A stretch of 43,949 bases of DNA, taken from assembly GCA_902801255.1 (NCBI GenBank), contig CADCHO010000026.1, forward strand, positions 1 to 43,949, given 5' to 3'. The DNA is from an uncultured Eubacteriales bacterium (GTDB taxonomy: Bacteria > Bacillota > Clostridia > Peptostreptococcales > Anaerovoracaceae). The position numbers and the translations under genes are program-made. How positions within the stretch are numbered: the first letter of the stretch is position 1; each line of letters opens with the position of its first letter. Below, piece after piece: positions 1 through 7,768 of the stretch. Under the pieces are notes generated by a model, which made no database searches, had not been told where the DNA came from, and saw nothing but the letters and a program-made list of their open reading frames with translations.

Positions 1-1425
1 CTCTACCATCTGGCCAAGTCTTCTGGATACGTAGAACTTGTCTGTGTTAGCCTGCGGCGAACCAACAAAGATAACGCCTACCAGGTCAACGTCGTCATCA
101 TGGATTGCTTCATAAACCAGTGGCTCTCTCCAGTAGTGTCTGGACATTTCCTTGGATGCAGGTCCGATGCATGTAAGAGCGTGGATGCAGCCGTCCATAA
201 CTTCGAGAGGGTTAGCAGCGATTGGAACGTTACCGAGGTCTACGTTTGGCTTAGCTCCGAGTACGCCTACCGGCTCTGTCGGGAACAGGAAGTTATCGTG
301 CATAGCGCCCTGGCCCATGATTTCCTTAACGATAACGATTTTCTTCTTACCAGGTCTTCTTACCTGCTTCAATGTCTGAGTCTCAACTACCATGTCGTCA
401 GTGAGATCTTTCTTCATTGCGTTTCTGATCTCCTGAGTTACGTGGTCAACTGCAGTATGGATAGCGATAGGGCCCGGTCTCTCCATGTTCTTCTTGTTGT
501 CGATTACGGCATGAGCTCTGATCATGATTTCGCCCTTGTCTACTGCACCAGGACGTCCCCACATCATGTTCTCATCAATGTAACCTTCCGAAGAACCGAA
601 CTCACCTACCTGTACACCCTCTTCTGTGATACCGGTTACTACCATTACTACTCCATCGAGTACTCTTGTAACGCCTTCACCAAGCTCATAATCGTCTTCC
701 TTTGTAGCGATCGGCTGGATATCCATTACTGTCTCGGAGTATACATGATAGTTGTCCGGAGTGATCACGTCGAGTTCAAGGCTGTGAACGAGCTTCTGAG
801 CGTCTGCGCCCTCAGTAGCTGCTGCCTTACGGACGTACAGTGTTGTGCCTTCGATCTTGGTCTCGTCACCAAGAACTACCTTATCGATCTTGTAGTGCTT
901 ACGTGTCATCTCTCTGACTACTACAGCCTCACCAGTCTCCTCTGCTGCTGCAGGAGCTGCTGCCGCTGCTGCAGGAGCTGCTGCTACTGCTGGAGCTGCG
1001 ACTGCGCCGCCGCCGATTCCTGCAGGGATCTGGATGTCGATGTTCTTGCCCTCTCCGATGTGCAGGCTGATGTATCCGCCTGCTGCAGGAGCTGCAAATG
1101 CAGGAGCTGCTGCTACTGGAGCCTCTGCTGCTTCTTCAGCTGCAGGAGCTTCCTCTGCTTCATCTTCTGCTGCATCGAACTTATCAATGATGTCCGGTGT
1201 AATAGGTGTGAGAGAATCAACAGTCTTTGTAAGCTTTGATCCATTGAGCACCTGGCCAAGCTTCAGTGCGCCATCGAGGTTCAGCAGTCCCGAATCTACC
1301 AGATCAGGGAAAATAGCCGGATCCTCAAAGTTTGCAGGTGTCAGTTCTGTGCCTGCCTCTGCTCTGCAGCAGAGTACTGCTGGATCGTTCGCATGCTGTT
1401 TAGCTGTTTCAGCTGTTATTGACAT
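1..1425 (-). CDS. prdA: D-proline reductase proprotein PrdA (N-terminal 475 residues, truncated by window edge)
   Basis: Selenium-dependent D-proline reductase turns D-proline into 5-aminovalerate in Stickland fermentation; PrdA is the proprotein that self-cleaves to give the pyruvoyl subunit. The reading frame is open from an ATG at 1425, preceded by an AGGAGG site (1435-1440), to the left edge. Cys419, in the context T-C-I-G-P-A-S, sits where the C. sticklandii protein is cleaved (Cys421 as I recall), so the new N-terminal Cys would become the pyruvoyl group. An Ala/Pro/Glu-rich stretch (about residues 84-165) flanks a short ordered segment near 117-140. It lies 124 bp downstream of prdC on the same strand. 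The selenoprotein prdB would be expected beyond the left edge. Codon use is strongly biased, as in a highly expressed gene. Confidence 0.95.
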   Translation of the reverse strand, partial: MSITAETAKQHANDPAVLCCRAEAGTELTPANFEDPAIFPDLVDSGLLNLDGALKLGQVLNGSKLTKTVDSLTPITPDIIDKFDAAEDEAEEAPAAEEAAEAPVAAAPAFAAPAAGGYISLHIGEGKNIDIQIPAGIGGGAVAAPAVAAAPAAAAAAPAAAEETGEAVVVREMTRKHYKIDKVVLGDETKIEGTTLYVRKAAATEGADAQKLVHSLELDVITPDNYHVYSETVMDIQPIATKEDDYELGEGVTRVLDGVVMVVTGITEEGVQVGEFGSSEGYIDENMMWGRPGAVDKGEIMIRAHAVIDNKKNMERPGPIAIHTAVDHVTQEIRNAMKKDLTDDMVVETQTLKQVRRPGKKKIVIVKEIMGQGAMHDNFLFPTEPVGVLGAKPNVDLGNVPIAANPLEVMDGCIHALTCIGPASKEMSRHYWREPLVYEAIHDDDVDLVGVIFVGSPQANTDKFYVSRRLGQMVE

Positions 1426-1495
1426 ATCGATCTTCCTCCTAAAAGTTATTCTTGCCTGCCTCACAATATGTGCCGGCAGTTTATATAATTCCCTC

Positions 1496-1525
1496 CGCCC
1501 GGATCATGTTGGGGTTATCCGGGCG
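1496..1525 (-). other. Hairpin between prdC and prdA
   Basis: A 9-bp perfect inverted repeat (CGCCCGGAT at 1496-1504, ATCCGGGCG at 1517-1525) lies in the 124-bp gap. It is not followed by a T-tract on the minus strand, so it is not a normal terminator. mRNA processing, stabilisation of the downstream prdA message or partial attenuation are all possible. This is inference from structure only. Confidence 0.5.
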
Positions 1526-1549
1526 AAGATAATTAACGGTTATAACGTA

Positions 1550-2929
1550 TTATTCTACAGTCTCGTTGTCTTCAACATTGTCTACTACGTTGAGATCCTG
1601 CGAAACCTTCTTGGACACCTTAAGTGTTCTGTAAAGTGGGTGTCCGACAGCCATCATAGCGAGGTCTGTCATATGCATTACCTTGAGTCCCATCTTAGGA
1701 CCGGATGCCATAACTGTGTTGGAGCAGTCGGAGCAGTTTCCGATGATGATGTACTCGCAGCCTGCCTTCTTGAACTCGAGGTTGTTCTTAACCTGTCCAG
1801 GGCAGTTGCCAGGGCGTTCGCACTTGCGTGTTCCGTTAGGCATCTCAGCTGCCTGCTTGCAGTAGCAGACATGACCTACTGTACCGTTATATTTTGCAAC
1901 GAGGTCTTCCATTCTCTCGAGGTTTCCGCCGCATGCACATACGAGGATACCTACCTTTGCTCCGTGGAGATCTCTGAACGGACGTGTTACCAGAAGCGCT
2001 CCTGTGCACTTTGTTATAGGTGCGTCGAGCTCTGTTGCCTTACCTGTGAAAGATCCGCCCATGATGACTTCGCCGTAGCCTCTTTCATCGAAGCCGCCTG
2101 CTTCGTCGATCAGAGCCTGTACGCTTCTGCCTACAGGAACGTTCTCGAATACGTGTGCTTCACTTCCGCCTTTGATCATTCCTCTTACTGTGATGTTCTT
2201 GTCGATAAGAGGCTTCTGATCTTCGATGGCTGCTACGCAGCTGTAAACTGTTTCACTGTTGATAACCACAGCGTTTGCTGCTGAAGGGAGCTTGTCAGGC
2301 TCGAGCTCGATGCCGAGACACTCTCTAACTACAGCACGCTCCTCGCCCATCGGATAGATGTCCGGAAGCAGATGTCTTTCGATAGCCGGATCATCCTTCA
2401 GAAGTGCGTCCAGCTTCTCAATAGTTTCTCTGTGTTTTTTCTTGATGGCTATGATGCCTTTGTCTGCTCCTGCGATCTCCATCAGATAGTGGATACCTCT
2501 GAGCAGTGTAGCAGGATCTTCATCGATCTGCTGAATGTTATGCGCAAGACCAGGCTCGCACTCGGAAGCGTTTACGAGGATGTATCCGTGATCAAGAACA
2601 GGCTTGTCTTCCTTGCCGTTATAAATCTTGATGAATGTAGGGAATCCTGCACCGCCCTGACCGATAATGCCGGCCTCTTTGATCATCTCAAGGTTTGAAC
2701 CCTTTTTGATCTTTACATAGCTTTCAGGCTGCTTTTTATTCGGCTTGATAATGATTCTGTCATCTGTAATATCTATTACCTCGCCGGATACGCTGGAGTG
2801 TACGTTTGCGCCGAGTCCGGTAGGAGTCGCGATCAGCTGGCCTCTCTTGACCTTATCGCCGACTTTTACGATCGCTTCGCACGGTCTGCCTACTGCACCC
2901 TGCTTCAGTAACATCTGAATATTTTCCAT
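1550..2929 (-). CDS. prdC: Proline reductase-associated electron transfer protein PrdC (RnfC-like)
   Basis: PrdC is an RnfC-related protein thought to pass electrons to proline reductase, which links proline reduction to NADH or Rnf. The 459-residue product has an N-terminal biotinyl/lipoyl-like hammerhead (K-V-G-D-K-V-K-R-G-Q-L-I) and a Gly-rich flavin/NAD-binding segment (G-Q-G-G-A-G-F-P-T, then N-A-S-E-C-E-P). Its C-terminal half is Cys-rich (C-A-C-G-G, C-Y-C, C-E-R-P-G-N-C, C-S-D-C). No in-frame TGA is seen, so this copy carries Cys and not selenocysteine in this region. The start at 2929 is chosen because AGGAG lies at 2941-2945; a longer frame from a TTG at 3019 adds 30 residues without family resemblance. 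It is divergent from proline racemase and upstream of prdA. Confidence 0.92.
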   Translation of the reverse strand: MENIQMLLKQGAVGRPCEAIVKVGDKVKRGQLIATPTGLGANVHSSVSGEVIDITDDRIIIKPNKKQPESYVKIKKGSNLEMIKEAGIIGQGGAGFPTFIKIYNGKEDKPVLDHGYILVNASECEPGLAHNIQQIDEDPATLLRGIHYLMEIAGADKGIIAIKKKHRETIEKLDALLKDDPAIERHLLPDIYPMGEERAVVRECLGIELEPDKLPSAANAVVINSETVYSCVAAIEDQKPLIDKNITVRGMIKGGSEAHVFENVPVGRSVQALIDEAGGFDERGYGEVIMGGSFTGKATELDAPITKCTGALLVTRPFRDLHGAKVGILVCACGGNLERMEDLVAKYNGTVGHVCYCKQAAEMPNGTRKCERPGNCPGQVKNNLEFKKAGCEYIIIGNCSDCSNTVMASGPKMGLKVMHMTDLAMMAVGHPLYRTLKVSKKVSQDLNVVDNVEDNETVE

Positions 2930-3261
2930 AATACTTGATCTCCTTTTTTGTCTTTGAGACACGCAAAAAAACGCCTTTTTTGACGAATCCATAATATCAC
3001 TTTTTCTTATTTTCAGCAATATTGCGTATATAAAATTTAAATGGATTGGTATAAATAATCAACGCTGTTCCCTCCTTAATTTTTTATCGAAAAAGACGGT
3101 TAAAATTTCTTAATCAGACGTTAAGTAAAAGCACATATGAAGGTCTTTATTTCATTGACGCTTTCTATTGTTTGCGATATCATACAATAGTGAAGATAAA
3201 TGATCTTCAAGCACTATTTACACGTGTAATTAAGTAATAATTACTAGGGAGGTAATTACCT
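2930..3261. promoter_or_regulatory. Divergent prdC/proline racemase control region
   Basis: This 332-bp gap holds a good plus-strand promoter for the racemase: TTGACG (3155-3160), 17-bp spacer, TATCAT (3178-3183). A perfect 12-bp palindrome TTACACGTGTAA lies at 3218-3229 in the racemase 5' leader, 20 bp before its GGAGG site, and could be an operator. On the minus strand a weak promoter-like pair TTGATT/TAAATT can be drawn at 3057-3062/3034-3039. No clear sigma-54 -24/-12 element was found by eye. In other clostridia prd genes respond to PrdR; no prdR gene is in the window. Confidence 0.6.
2997..3062 (-). CDS. Possible 21-residue leader peptide upstream of prdC
   Basis: A TTG codon at 3062 lies 8 nt downstream of a strong AAGGAGGG ribosome binding site (around 3070-3077, minus strand) and opens a 21-codon frame ending in TGA at 2997. 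The peptide is rich in Ile, Phe, Tyr, Asn and C-terminal Lys. The strong SD is the main reason to list it, since nothing else nearby explains it. It could be a regulatory uORF for prdC or chance. No homology is recognised. Confidence 0.3.
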   Translation of the reverse strand: MIIYTNPFKFYIRNIAENKKK

Positions 3262-4338
3262 ATGGCAAAGTATCTTGAGGCCAAGATCAACTATGATAAC
3301 TACGATAAGAACGTCATCAGAACGGTCGAGGCTCATACCGAGGGCGAATACTGCAGAGTCGCTCTCGACTGCCCGGAACTTCCGGGAAACACAATGATCG
3401 AAAAGAAGCATTACCTTGAGGAACATTATGACTACCTCAGAACAATGCTCATGTTCGAGCCTCGCGGACACCACGACATGTTTGGTGCCATTCTCTGTGA
3501 GCCAATCAATCCTGAAGCTGATTTCGGCATCTTCTTCATGGACGGCGGCGGCTACCTCAACATGTGCGGCCACTGCTCCATCGGAGCTGCTACAGTTATC
3601 CTCGAAGCAGGCCTCATGGAAATGAAGGAGCCTGTTACTCAGGTTGTTATCGAAGCACCTGCAGGTCTTATCCACCTCGAGTGCAAGTGCAAGAACGGCA
3701 AGGTTACAGGCGTAAAGCTCACTAACGTTCCTGCATTCGTTTACAAGGAAAACCTCGAGCTCGAGTATCAGGGCAAGAAGGTCGTATATGACATCTGCTT
3801 CGGCGGTTCCTTCTTCGCTCTCGTTGATGTAGAAAAGAACTTCGGATTCAAGGTCACACCTGAGCACACAAAGTTCCTCACAGAGTGGTCAAGCTTCGCT
3901 CTCCAGGAGATCAACAAGACAGTTCCTATCCAGCATCCTGAGCTCGACATCACAAGCGTAGACCTCATCGAGAACTACTGCACTGATGAGCTTACAGAAA
4001 GCGACAAGGAATTCTGCCCGGAAGCAAAGTTCGCACTGAAGAACCAGCTTGTATTCGGCGAGCCTCATGATCCACAGATCGACAGATCCCCATGCGGCAC
4101 AGGTACATCTGCTAAGCTGTCCTGGCTCTACAAGAAGGGTGAGCTCGGCGTTGGCGAAAGCTTTGTTTACAAATCATTCATCGACACCAGATTCATCGGA
4201 ACTGTTGCTGAGATCGGACCAAAGGTTGGCGAGTTCGATTCCATCATTCCTCAGGTAACAGGCGCTGCTTACCTCTGCGGAGAGGCCAAGTGGTTCATGG
4301 ATCCTGATGATGCTATGACAAAGGGCTTCACAGTCTAG
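3262..4338 (+). CDS. prdF: Proline racemase (PrdF-type)
   Basis: It interconverts L- and D-proline without cofactor and supplies the D-proline used by PrdA/PrdB. The 358-residue length is normal for the family. The two catalytic cysteines are visible: Cys102 in N-M-C-G-H-C and Cys278 in D-R-S-P-C-G-T-G-T-S. Both thiols and the intact family motifs support proline rather than hydroxyproline racemase, although the two enzymes are close. GGAGG at 3248-3252 supports the ATG at 3262. It is divergent from prdC and followed by its own terminator. Codon bias is as strong as in prdA. Confidence 0.95.
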   Translation: MAKYLEAKINYDNYDKNVIRTVEAHTEGEYCRVALDCPELPGNTMIEKKHYLEEHYDYLRTMLMFEPRGHHDMFGAILCEPINPEADFGIFFMDGGGYLNMCGHCSIGAATVILEAGLMEMKEPVTQVVIEAPAGLIHLECKCKNGKVTGVKLTNVPAFVYKENLELEYQGKKVVYDICFGGSFFALVDVEKNFGFKVTPEHTKFLTEWSSFALQEINKTVPIQHPELDITSVDLIENYCTDELTESDKEFCPEAKFALKNQLVFGEPHDPQIDRSPCGTGTSAKLSWLYKKGELGVGESFVYKSFIDTRFIGTVAEIGPKVGEFDSIIPQVTGAAYLCGEAKWFMDPDDAMTKGFTV

Positions 4339-4367
4339 TTGATCAATTTACACATGTAAAAACATAA

Positions 4368-4391
4368 GGCCGGCATTTCAGCCGGTCTTTT
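4368..4391 (+). terminator. Intrinsic terminator of the proline racemase gene
   Basis: GGCCGGC (4368-4374) pairs with GCCGGTC (4381-4387) including one G-T pair, followed by TTTT. It lies 30 bp after the racemase stop. Confidence 0.75.
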
Positions 4392-4416
4392 GCTTTCTGA
4401 AAAAAGACTTCAGATA

Positions 4417-4445
4417 TTGACATTTATCCGTCTTCGTTGTAACAT
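4417..4445 (+). promoter_or_regulatory. tRNA-Arg promoter
   Basis: TTGACA at 4417-4422, 17-bp spacer, TAACAT at 4440-4445; the tRNA begins 22 bp downstream. This is a near-consensus housekeeping promoter. Confidence 0.75.
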
Positions 4446-4466
4446 TTGACAGTCGCGAAAAGATAT

Positions 4467-4542
4467 GCGCGCGTAGCTCAGTGGATAGAGTGGCTGACTA
4501 CGAATCAGTAGGTCGCGGGTTCGAATCCCTCCGCGCGCACCA
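4467..4542 (+). tRNA. tRNA-Arg (anticodon ACG)
   Basis: 76-nt cloverleaf. The acceptor stem GCGCGCG/CGCGCGC is perfect, the D-arm begins TAGCTCAGT, and the anticodon loop CTACGAA gives anticodon ACG. The T-loop is TTCGAAT, and CCA is encoded at 4540-4542. The T-stem has one C-T mismatch. ACG would be edited to ICG and read CGU/CGC/CGA. It is flanked by its own promoter and terminator. Confidence 0.97.
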
Positions 4543-4580
4543 AAAGAGCCTTGGAATCAACAGATCCCAAGGCTCTTTTT
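4543..4580. terminator. Bidirectional terminator between tRNA-Arg and the DUF362 gene
   Basis: GAGCCTTGG (4546-4554) pairs with CCAAGGCTC (4567-4575), flanked by an A-tract on the left and T5 on the right. It can end both the tRNA transcript and the converging DUF362 operon. Confidence 0.85.
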
Positions 4581-4604
4581 CTTTATTTATGATTTTGCTG
4601 ATCT

Positions 4605-5612
4605 TTATTTCGCTTTGAACGGCTTCAGTCCTTCTACTGCCTTCGCGCAGCTCATCCTGACTTCGCCGTTATCAAGATCTATCAGGATATACCTGTCGTT
4701 GCCCATTCCCAGCTCTTTCATATACGATGTCTGACGATGACCGTGTCTGGTCTCAATACGCTCAACCATGTCATGGTGCTCTTTTTCAGTCATGGCATAG
4801 ATGAGATCAATGCAGGCCTGATCTACCGCCAGGATGTCATTCGATGCAAGGATACCTACATCCGGTGTCACTACCGGAGCAGCCGCCACTCCCTCGCAGT
4901 CGCATGATACCGACATGTTCCGCATCACGTTTATGTATGTGATATTGCGGCCGAAGTGATCGATCGTGGCTTTGGTGGATTCAGTTATGCGCTCCATCAG
5001 CTCTTCTTCAGCGATCGACCACATATCGTAGGATCCTTCCCTCTGGTGGATCCACTTTTTGCCGACACGACCGTCAGCACATCCGATACCGATATTCTTG
5101 TTTGAGCCACCGAAGCCTCCCATTGTGTGGCCTTTAAAGTGCGTCAGCACAAGCATCGAATCGTAATCCAGCATATGTGAGCCGTGAGACATCTCAGTCA
5201 TCCACTTGCCGCCTTCGATCGAAAGCAAAACAGTGCCATCCTCATCCATGATGTCTACAGGGCAGAAATCCCAGCCGTTGACCTTGAGCGTTTCGCGATG
5301 CTGCTCAGTGGTATATCTGTCACCTTCATAGAAAGTGTTTGTCTCTACAATGGCAGCATCTTTGAGTTCTTCCTCCGAAGCCATGAGTTCTCTGACCCAT
5401 GGACGCGGTATGATGTTCGGACCGTTTTGCTCGCCGGTATGCAGCTTGATTCCTACCTTTCCTGTCATGTTGGCGTTCACCTTTTCATAGATTTTCTTTA
5501 GTCCTTCTGCCGACAGATCTCTCGTGAAATAAACTATAGATTCATTTCCTTTTCGCTTGCTGTACGGCACATATTTTTCGCCGCCCTTGCCTGCAATCGT
5601 TCTGACTTTCAT
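4605..5612 (-). CDS. DUF362 domain-containing protein
   Basis: 335 residues resembling the DUF362 family (PF04015), whose biochemical role is not settled. Family-like segments are K-L-H-T-G-E (near residue 56), H-F-K-G-H-T-M-G-G-F-G-G-S-N-K-N (near 158-173) and a C-terminal D-N-G-E-V-R. Unlike many members it has no ferredoxin-type 4Cys domain. Several Cys (S-C-D-C-E-G near 235) could bind metal. It is the last gene of a three-gene minus-strand set (ACT protein, PFL protein, DUF362), starting 33 bp after the PFL stop. A role with the PFL protein is only implied by position. Confidence 0.8.
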   Translation of the reverse strand: MKVRTIAGKGGEKYVPYSKRKGNESIVYFTRDLSAEGLKKIYEKVNANMTGKVGIKLHTGEQNGPNIIPRPWVRELMASEEELKDAAIVETNTFYEGDRYTTEQHRETLKVNGWDFCPVDIMDEDGTVLLSIEGGKWMTEMSHGSHMLDYDSMLVLTHFKGHTMGGFGGSNKNIGIGCADGRVGKKWIHQREGSYDMWSIAEEELMERITESTKATIDHFGRNITYINVMRNMSVSCDCEGVAAAPVVTPDVGILASNDILAVDQACIDLIYAMTEKEHHDMVERIETRHGHRQTSYMKELGMGNDRYILIDLDNGEVRMSCAKAVEGLKPFKAK

Positions 5613-5645
5613 CGTTTCTCCCTCTCTTCTCCGTTATATAGTTTT

Positions 5646-7004
5646 TTAGTTTTTCAGACTCTGAAGCGGAGCCGGTATGCGTCCGCCTCTTGCTATCATA
5701 ACTGATGGTGATTTTGTGCGCAGAGGCATTACCGGTCCATAACCGAGCAGTCCGCCGAAGTTCAGTTCTTCTCCCTCGGCAAGCCCTATCGCCGGTATCA
5801 GCCTGACTGCGGTAGTCTTTGAGTTGATCATTCCTATCGCAGCTTCGTCTGCAATGATCGCGGAAATCACATCGGCTGTCGTATCTCCCGGTACCACTAT
5901 CATGTCGAGGCCGACAGAGCACACAGCAGTCATTGCCTCAAGTTTTTCAATTGAAAGAGTCCTCTCTCTTGCCGCATCTATCATTCCGGCATCTTCACTT
6001 ACAGGGATAAACGCTCCTGACAGACCGCCTACTCCGGAAGAGGCCATTACTCCGCCCTTCTTTACCGCATCGTTCAGCAAGGCAAGAGCTGCAGTTGTTC
6101 CGTGCGCGCCGCATTGCTCCAGTCCGATCTCTTCCAGAATGTGAGCAACGGAATCACCTATCGCAGGTGTTGGTGCCAGTGACAGGTCTACGATTCCGAA
6201 CTGGGTATTCAGCCTCTCAGCTGCTTCAGAACCTACCAGCTGTCCAACTCTTGTGATTTTGAACGCTGTCTTTTTGATGGCCTCTGACACCGCATCAAGC
6301 GGCGCGTCTTTAGGCATTCCCGCAAGCACTGATCTGACGACGCCCGGACCCGAAACGCCTACGCTGAGCACATGATCTGCTTCTCCCGTGCCGTGGAAGG
6401 CACCCGCCATAAACGGATTATCCTCAACAGCATTGCAGAACACTACGAGTTTGGCGGCTCCCATGCACTGGTCATCCTTTGTCAGTTCAGCAGTCTCTCT
6501 TATGATGCTCCCCATCTTTTTCACCGCATCCATGTTGATGCCGGCGCGGGTAGATCCGATGTTGACCGACGAGCATACAAGCTCCGTCTCAGCCAGCGCG
6601 CGCGGGATCGAATCGATCAGCTCCATATCGCCTGCACTGAAGCCTTTGTGAACCAGGGCTGAATAGCCTCCGATAAAGTTTATGCCTATAGTGTGAGCAG
6701 CGCGGTCCAGAGCCTTTGCGTATTTTACCGGGTCTCCGCCCGAAACACCCGCAAGCATTGAGACCGGCGTTACCGATACTCTCTTGTTTACGATTGGAAT
6801 ACCGTACTTGGCTGAAATGTCCTCACCGACTGATACCAGATCGCCGGCAAGGCGGCAGATTTTTTCATACACTTTGGCGCATGACCTATCTATATCGCTG
6901 TCCGCACAGTCAATGAGCGATATTCCCATGGTAGTTGTGCGGATATCCAGATTGTTGTCTCTGATCATGGAGATCGTCTCCATGATATCCCTTATGTCGT
7001 ACAT
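5646..7004 (-). CDS. PFL family protein (UPF0210/DUF711)
   Basis: 452 residues, matching the UPF0210 (DUF711) family found widely in Firmicutes with an ACT-domain partner. Characteristic segments are the N-terminal [18 protein letters not shown], a central [10 protein letters not shown] and the late [16 protein letters not shown]. The fold is predicted to resemble a glycyl-radical barrel, but no glycyl-radical loop is seen. The reaction is unknown. It lies 19 bp after the ACT gene, the conserved family arrangement. Confidence 0.88.
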   Translation of the reverse strand: MYDIRDIMETISMIRDNNLDIRTTTMGISLIDCADSDIDRSCAKVYEKICRLAGDLVSVGEDISAKYGIPIVNKRVSVTPVSMLAGVSGGDPVKYAKALDRAAHTIGINFIGGYSALVHKGFSAGDMELIDSIPRALAETELVCSSVNIGSTRAGINMDAVKKMGSIIRETAELTKDDQCMGAAKLVVFCNAVEDNPFMAGAFHGTGEADHVLSVGVSGPGVVRSVLAGMPKDAPLDAVSEAIKKTAFKITRVGQLVGSEAAERLNTQFGIVDLSLAPTPAIGDSVAHILEEIGLEQCGAHGTTAALALLNDAVKKGGVMASSGVGGLSGAFIPVSEDAGMIDAARERTLSIEKLEAMTAVCSVGLDMIVVPGDTTADVISAIIADEAAIGMINSKTTAVRLIPAIGLAEGEELNFGGLLGYGPVMPLRTKSPSVMIARGGRIPAPLQSLKN

Positions 7005-7023
7005 ACCCGTCTTCCTCCGCTGA

Positions 7024-7299
7024 TCATATCCTGTGCATTGAGTTGAAGATGTTCTCGTGCATGAGGTGCACTTCCATGCCCGGAAGGTTTTCCTTCAGCG
7101 CTTCTTCAAGCTCTTTGATGCTGCCTTTAAGCCCGGTAATATCTATCAGCATGTTCATCGTGAAGAATCTGTCCATGACTATCTGCGATACCTGTACCAC
7201 ATTGCCGTTTGCCTCTGCGACACACGCAGCCGTCTTGGCGAGGATACCGACGTCATTGACGCCAACTACCGTAAGAACTGCATTTTCCTGTTTATCCAT
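7024..7299 (-). CDS. ACT domain-containing protein (UPF0237)
   Basis: 91 residues consisting of one ACT domain of the UPF0237 type ([14 protein letters not shown], then [16 protein letters not shown]). ACT domains bind small ligands, usually amino acids, and regulate a partner; the next gene is the UPF0210 protein that usually accompanies it. The start at 7299 is chosen because GGGAGG lies just upstream; a longer in-frame extension runs into the MFS remnant and has no homology. Confidence 0.88.
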   Translation of the reverse strand: MDKQENAVLTVVGVNDVGILAKTAACVAEANGNVVQVSQIVMDRFFTMNMLIDITGLKGSIKELEEALKENLPGMEVHLMHENIFNSMHRI

Positions 7300-7324
7300 T
7301 TGTCCCTCCCTGTAAATAAATACT

Positions 7325-7622
7325 TTAATCAGCTGTCTGACTGCGCGTTTTGATAGTAGCCGCATATGCGCTGTTGCAAAGTCCCAGCACGGCAGAAAAC
7401 TCATACAGCAGAGCCAGAACAAATATAAGCGCCAGCCCGGGCATTTCCCTGAAGAACTCGGAAACGCCTTTATCGAATGCTGACATCCCAACCGATTCAG
7501 CAAGATAGTTGTCTATTATTCCCTTGTAAAGACCATGAGCAAGAGCAAACGTCATTATCGTTACGAAGAACGCTTTATAGCTCGATTCGGGTCTGAATGT
7601 CTCTCTTAATTTCTTTAATCAT
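7325..7622 (-). pseudogene. MFS transporter remnant (frameshifted and truncated)
   Basis: The frame read from about 7607 down to 7325 gives a segment like the first two transmembrane helices of an MFS transporter (Y-K-A-F-F-V-T-I-M, G-L-Y-K-G-I-I-D-N-Y-L-A-E, F-F-R-E-M-P-G-L). A full protein would be about 400 residues. Here it stops after fewer than 100, and the last ~25 residues no longer match. The only ATG with any SD-like sequence (7622) is in another frame and hits a stop after 15 codons, so there is also a 5' frameshift. A short product starting at ATG 7555 is possible but unlikely to transport anything. Confidence 0.65.
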
Positions 7623-7684
7623 TTAAGCCCCTTTTGAATTGAATTTTACTGATACATATAGCTTTTTTCAATTCCAATCCTCAA

Positions 7685-7713
7685 TTGCCAAATCTTCCTA
7701 AAACCAGTATCAT
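7685..7713 (+). promoter_or_regulatory. Promoter of the peptidase T gene
   Basis: TTGCCA (7685-7690), 17-bp spacer, TATCAT (7708-7713), each 5/6 to consensus. The start codon is at 7769 behind CGGAGG. Confidence 0.6.
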
Positions 7714-7768
7714 TATTTTTGGTGGGTCAGTCGGATCCGCCTAAAAAACGACCGGAGGTAATTTATCA

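Noticed and set aside
100..1239. A 379-codon open frame on the plus strand
   Set aside because: It lies antisense to prdA, whose protein is clearly recognised; the product is Cys/Ser-rich low-complexity sequence created by the biased codon use of prdA.
1034..2284. A 416-codon plus-strand frame over the prdC-prdA junction
   Set aside because: It is antisense to two well supported genes and has no recognisable domain.
1550..2929. Selenocysteine in PrdC
   Set aside because: No in-frame TGA interrupts the gene; all candidate positions are Cys codons.
3256..3867. A 203-codon minus-strand frame
   Set aside because: Antisense to proline racemase, with no SD and no homology.
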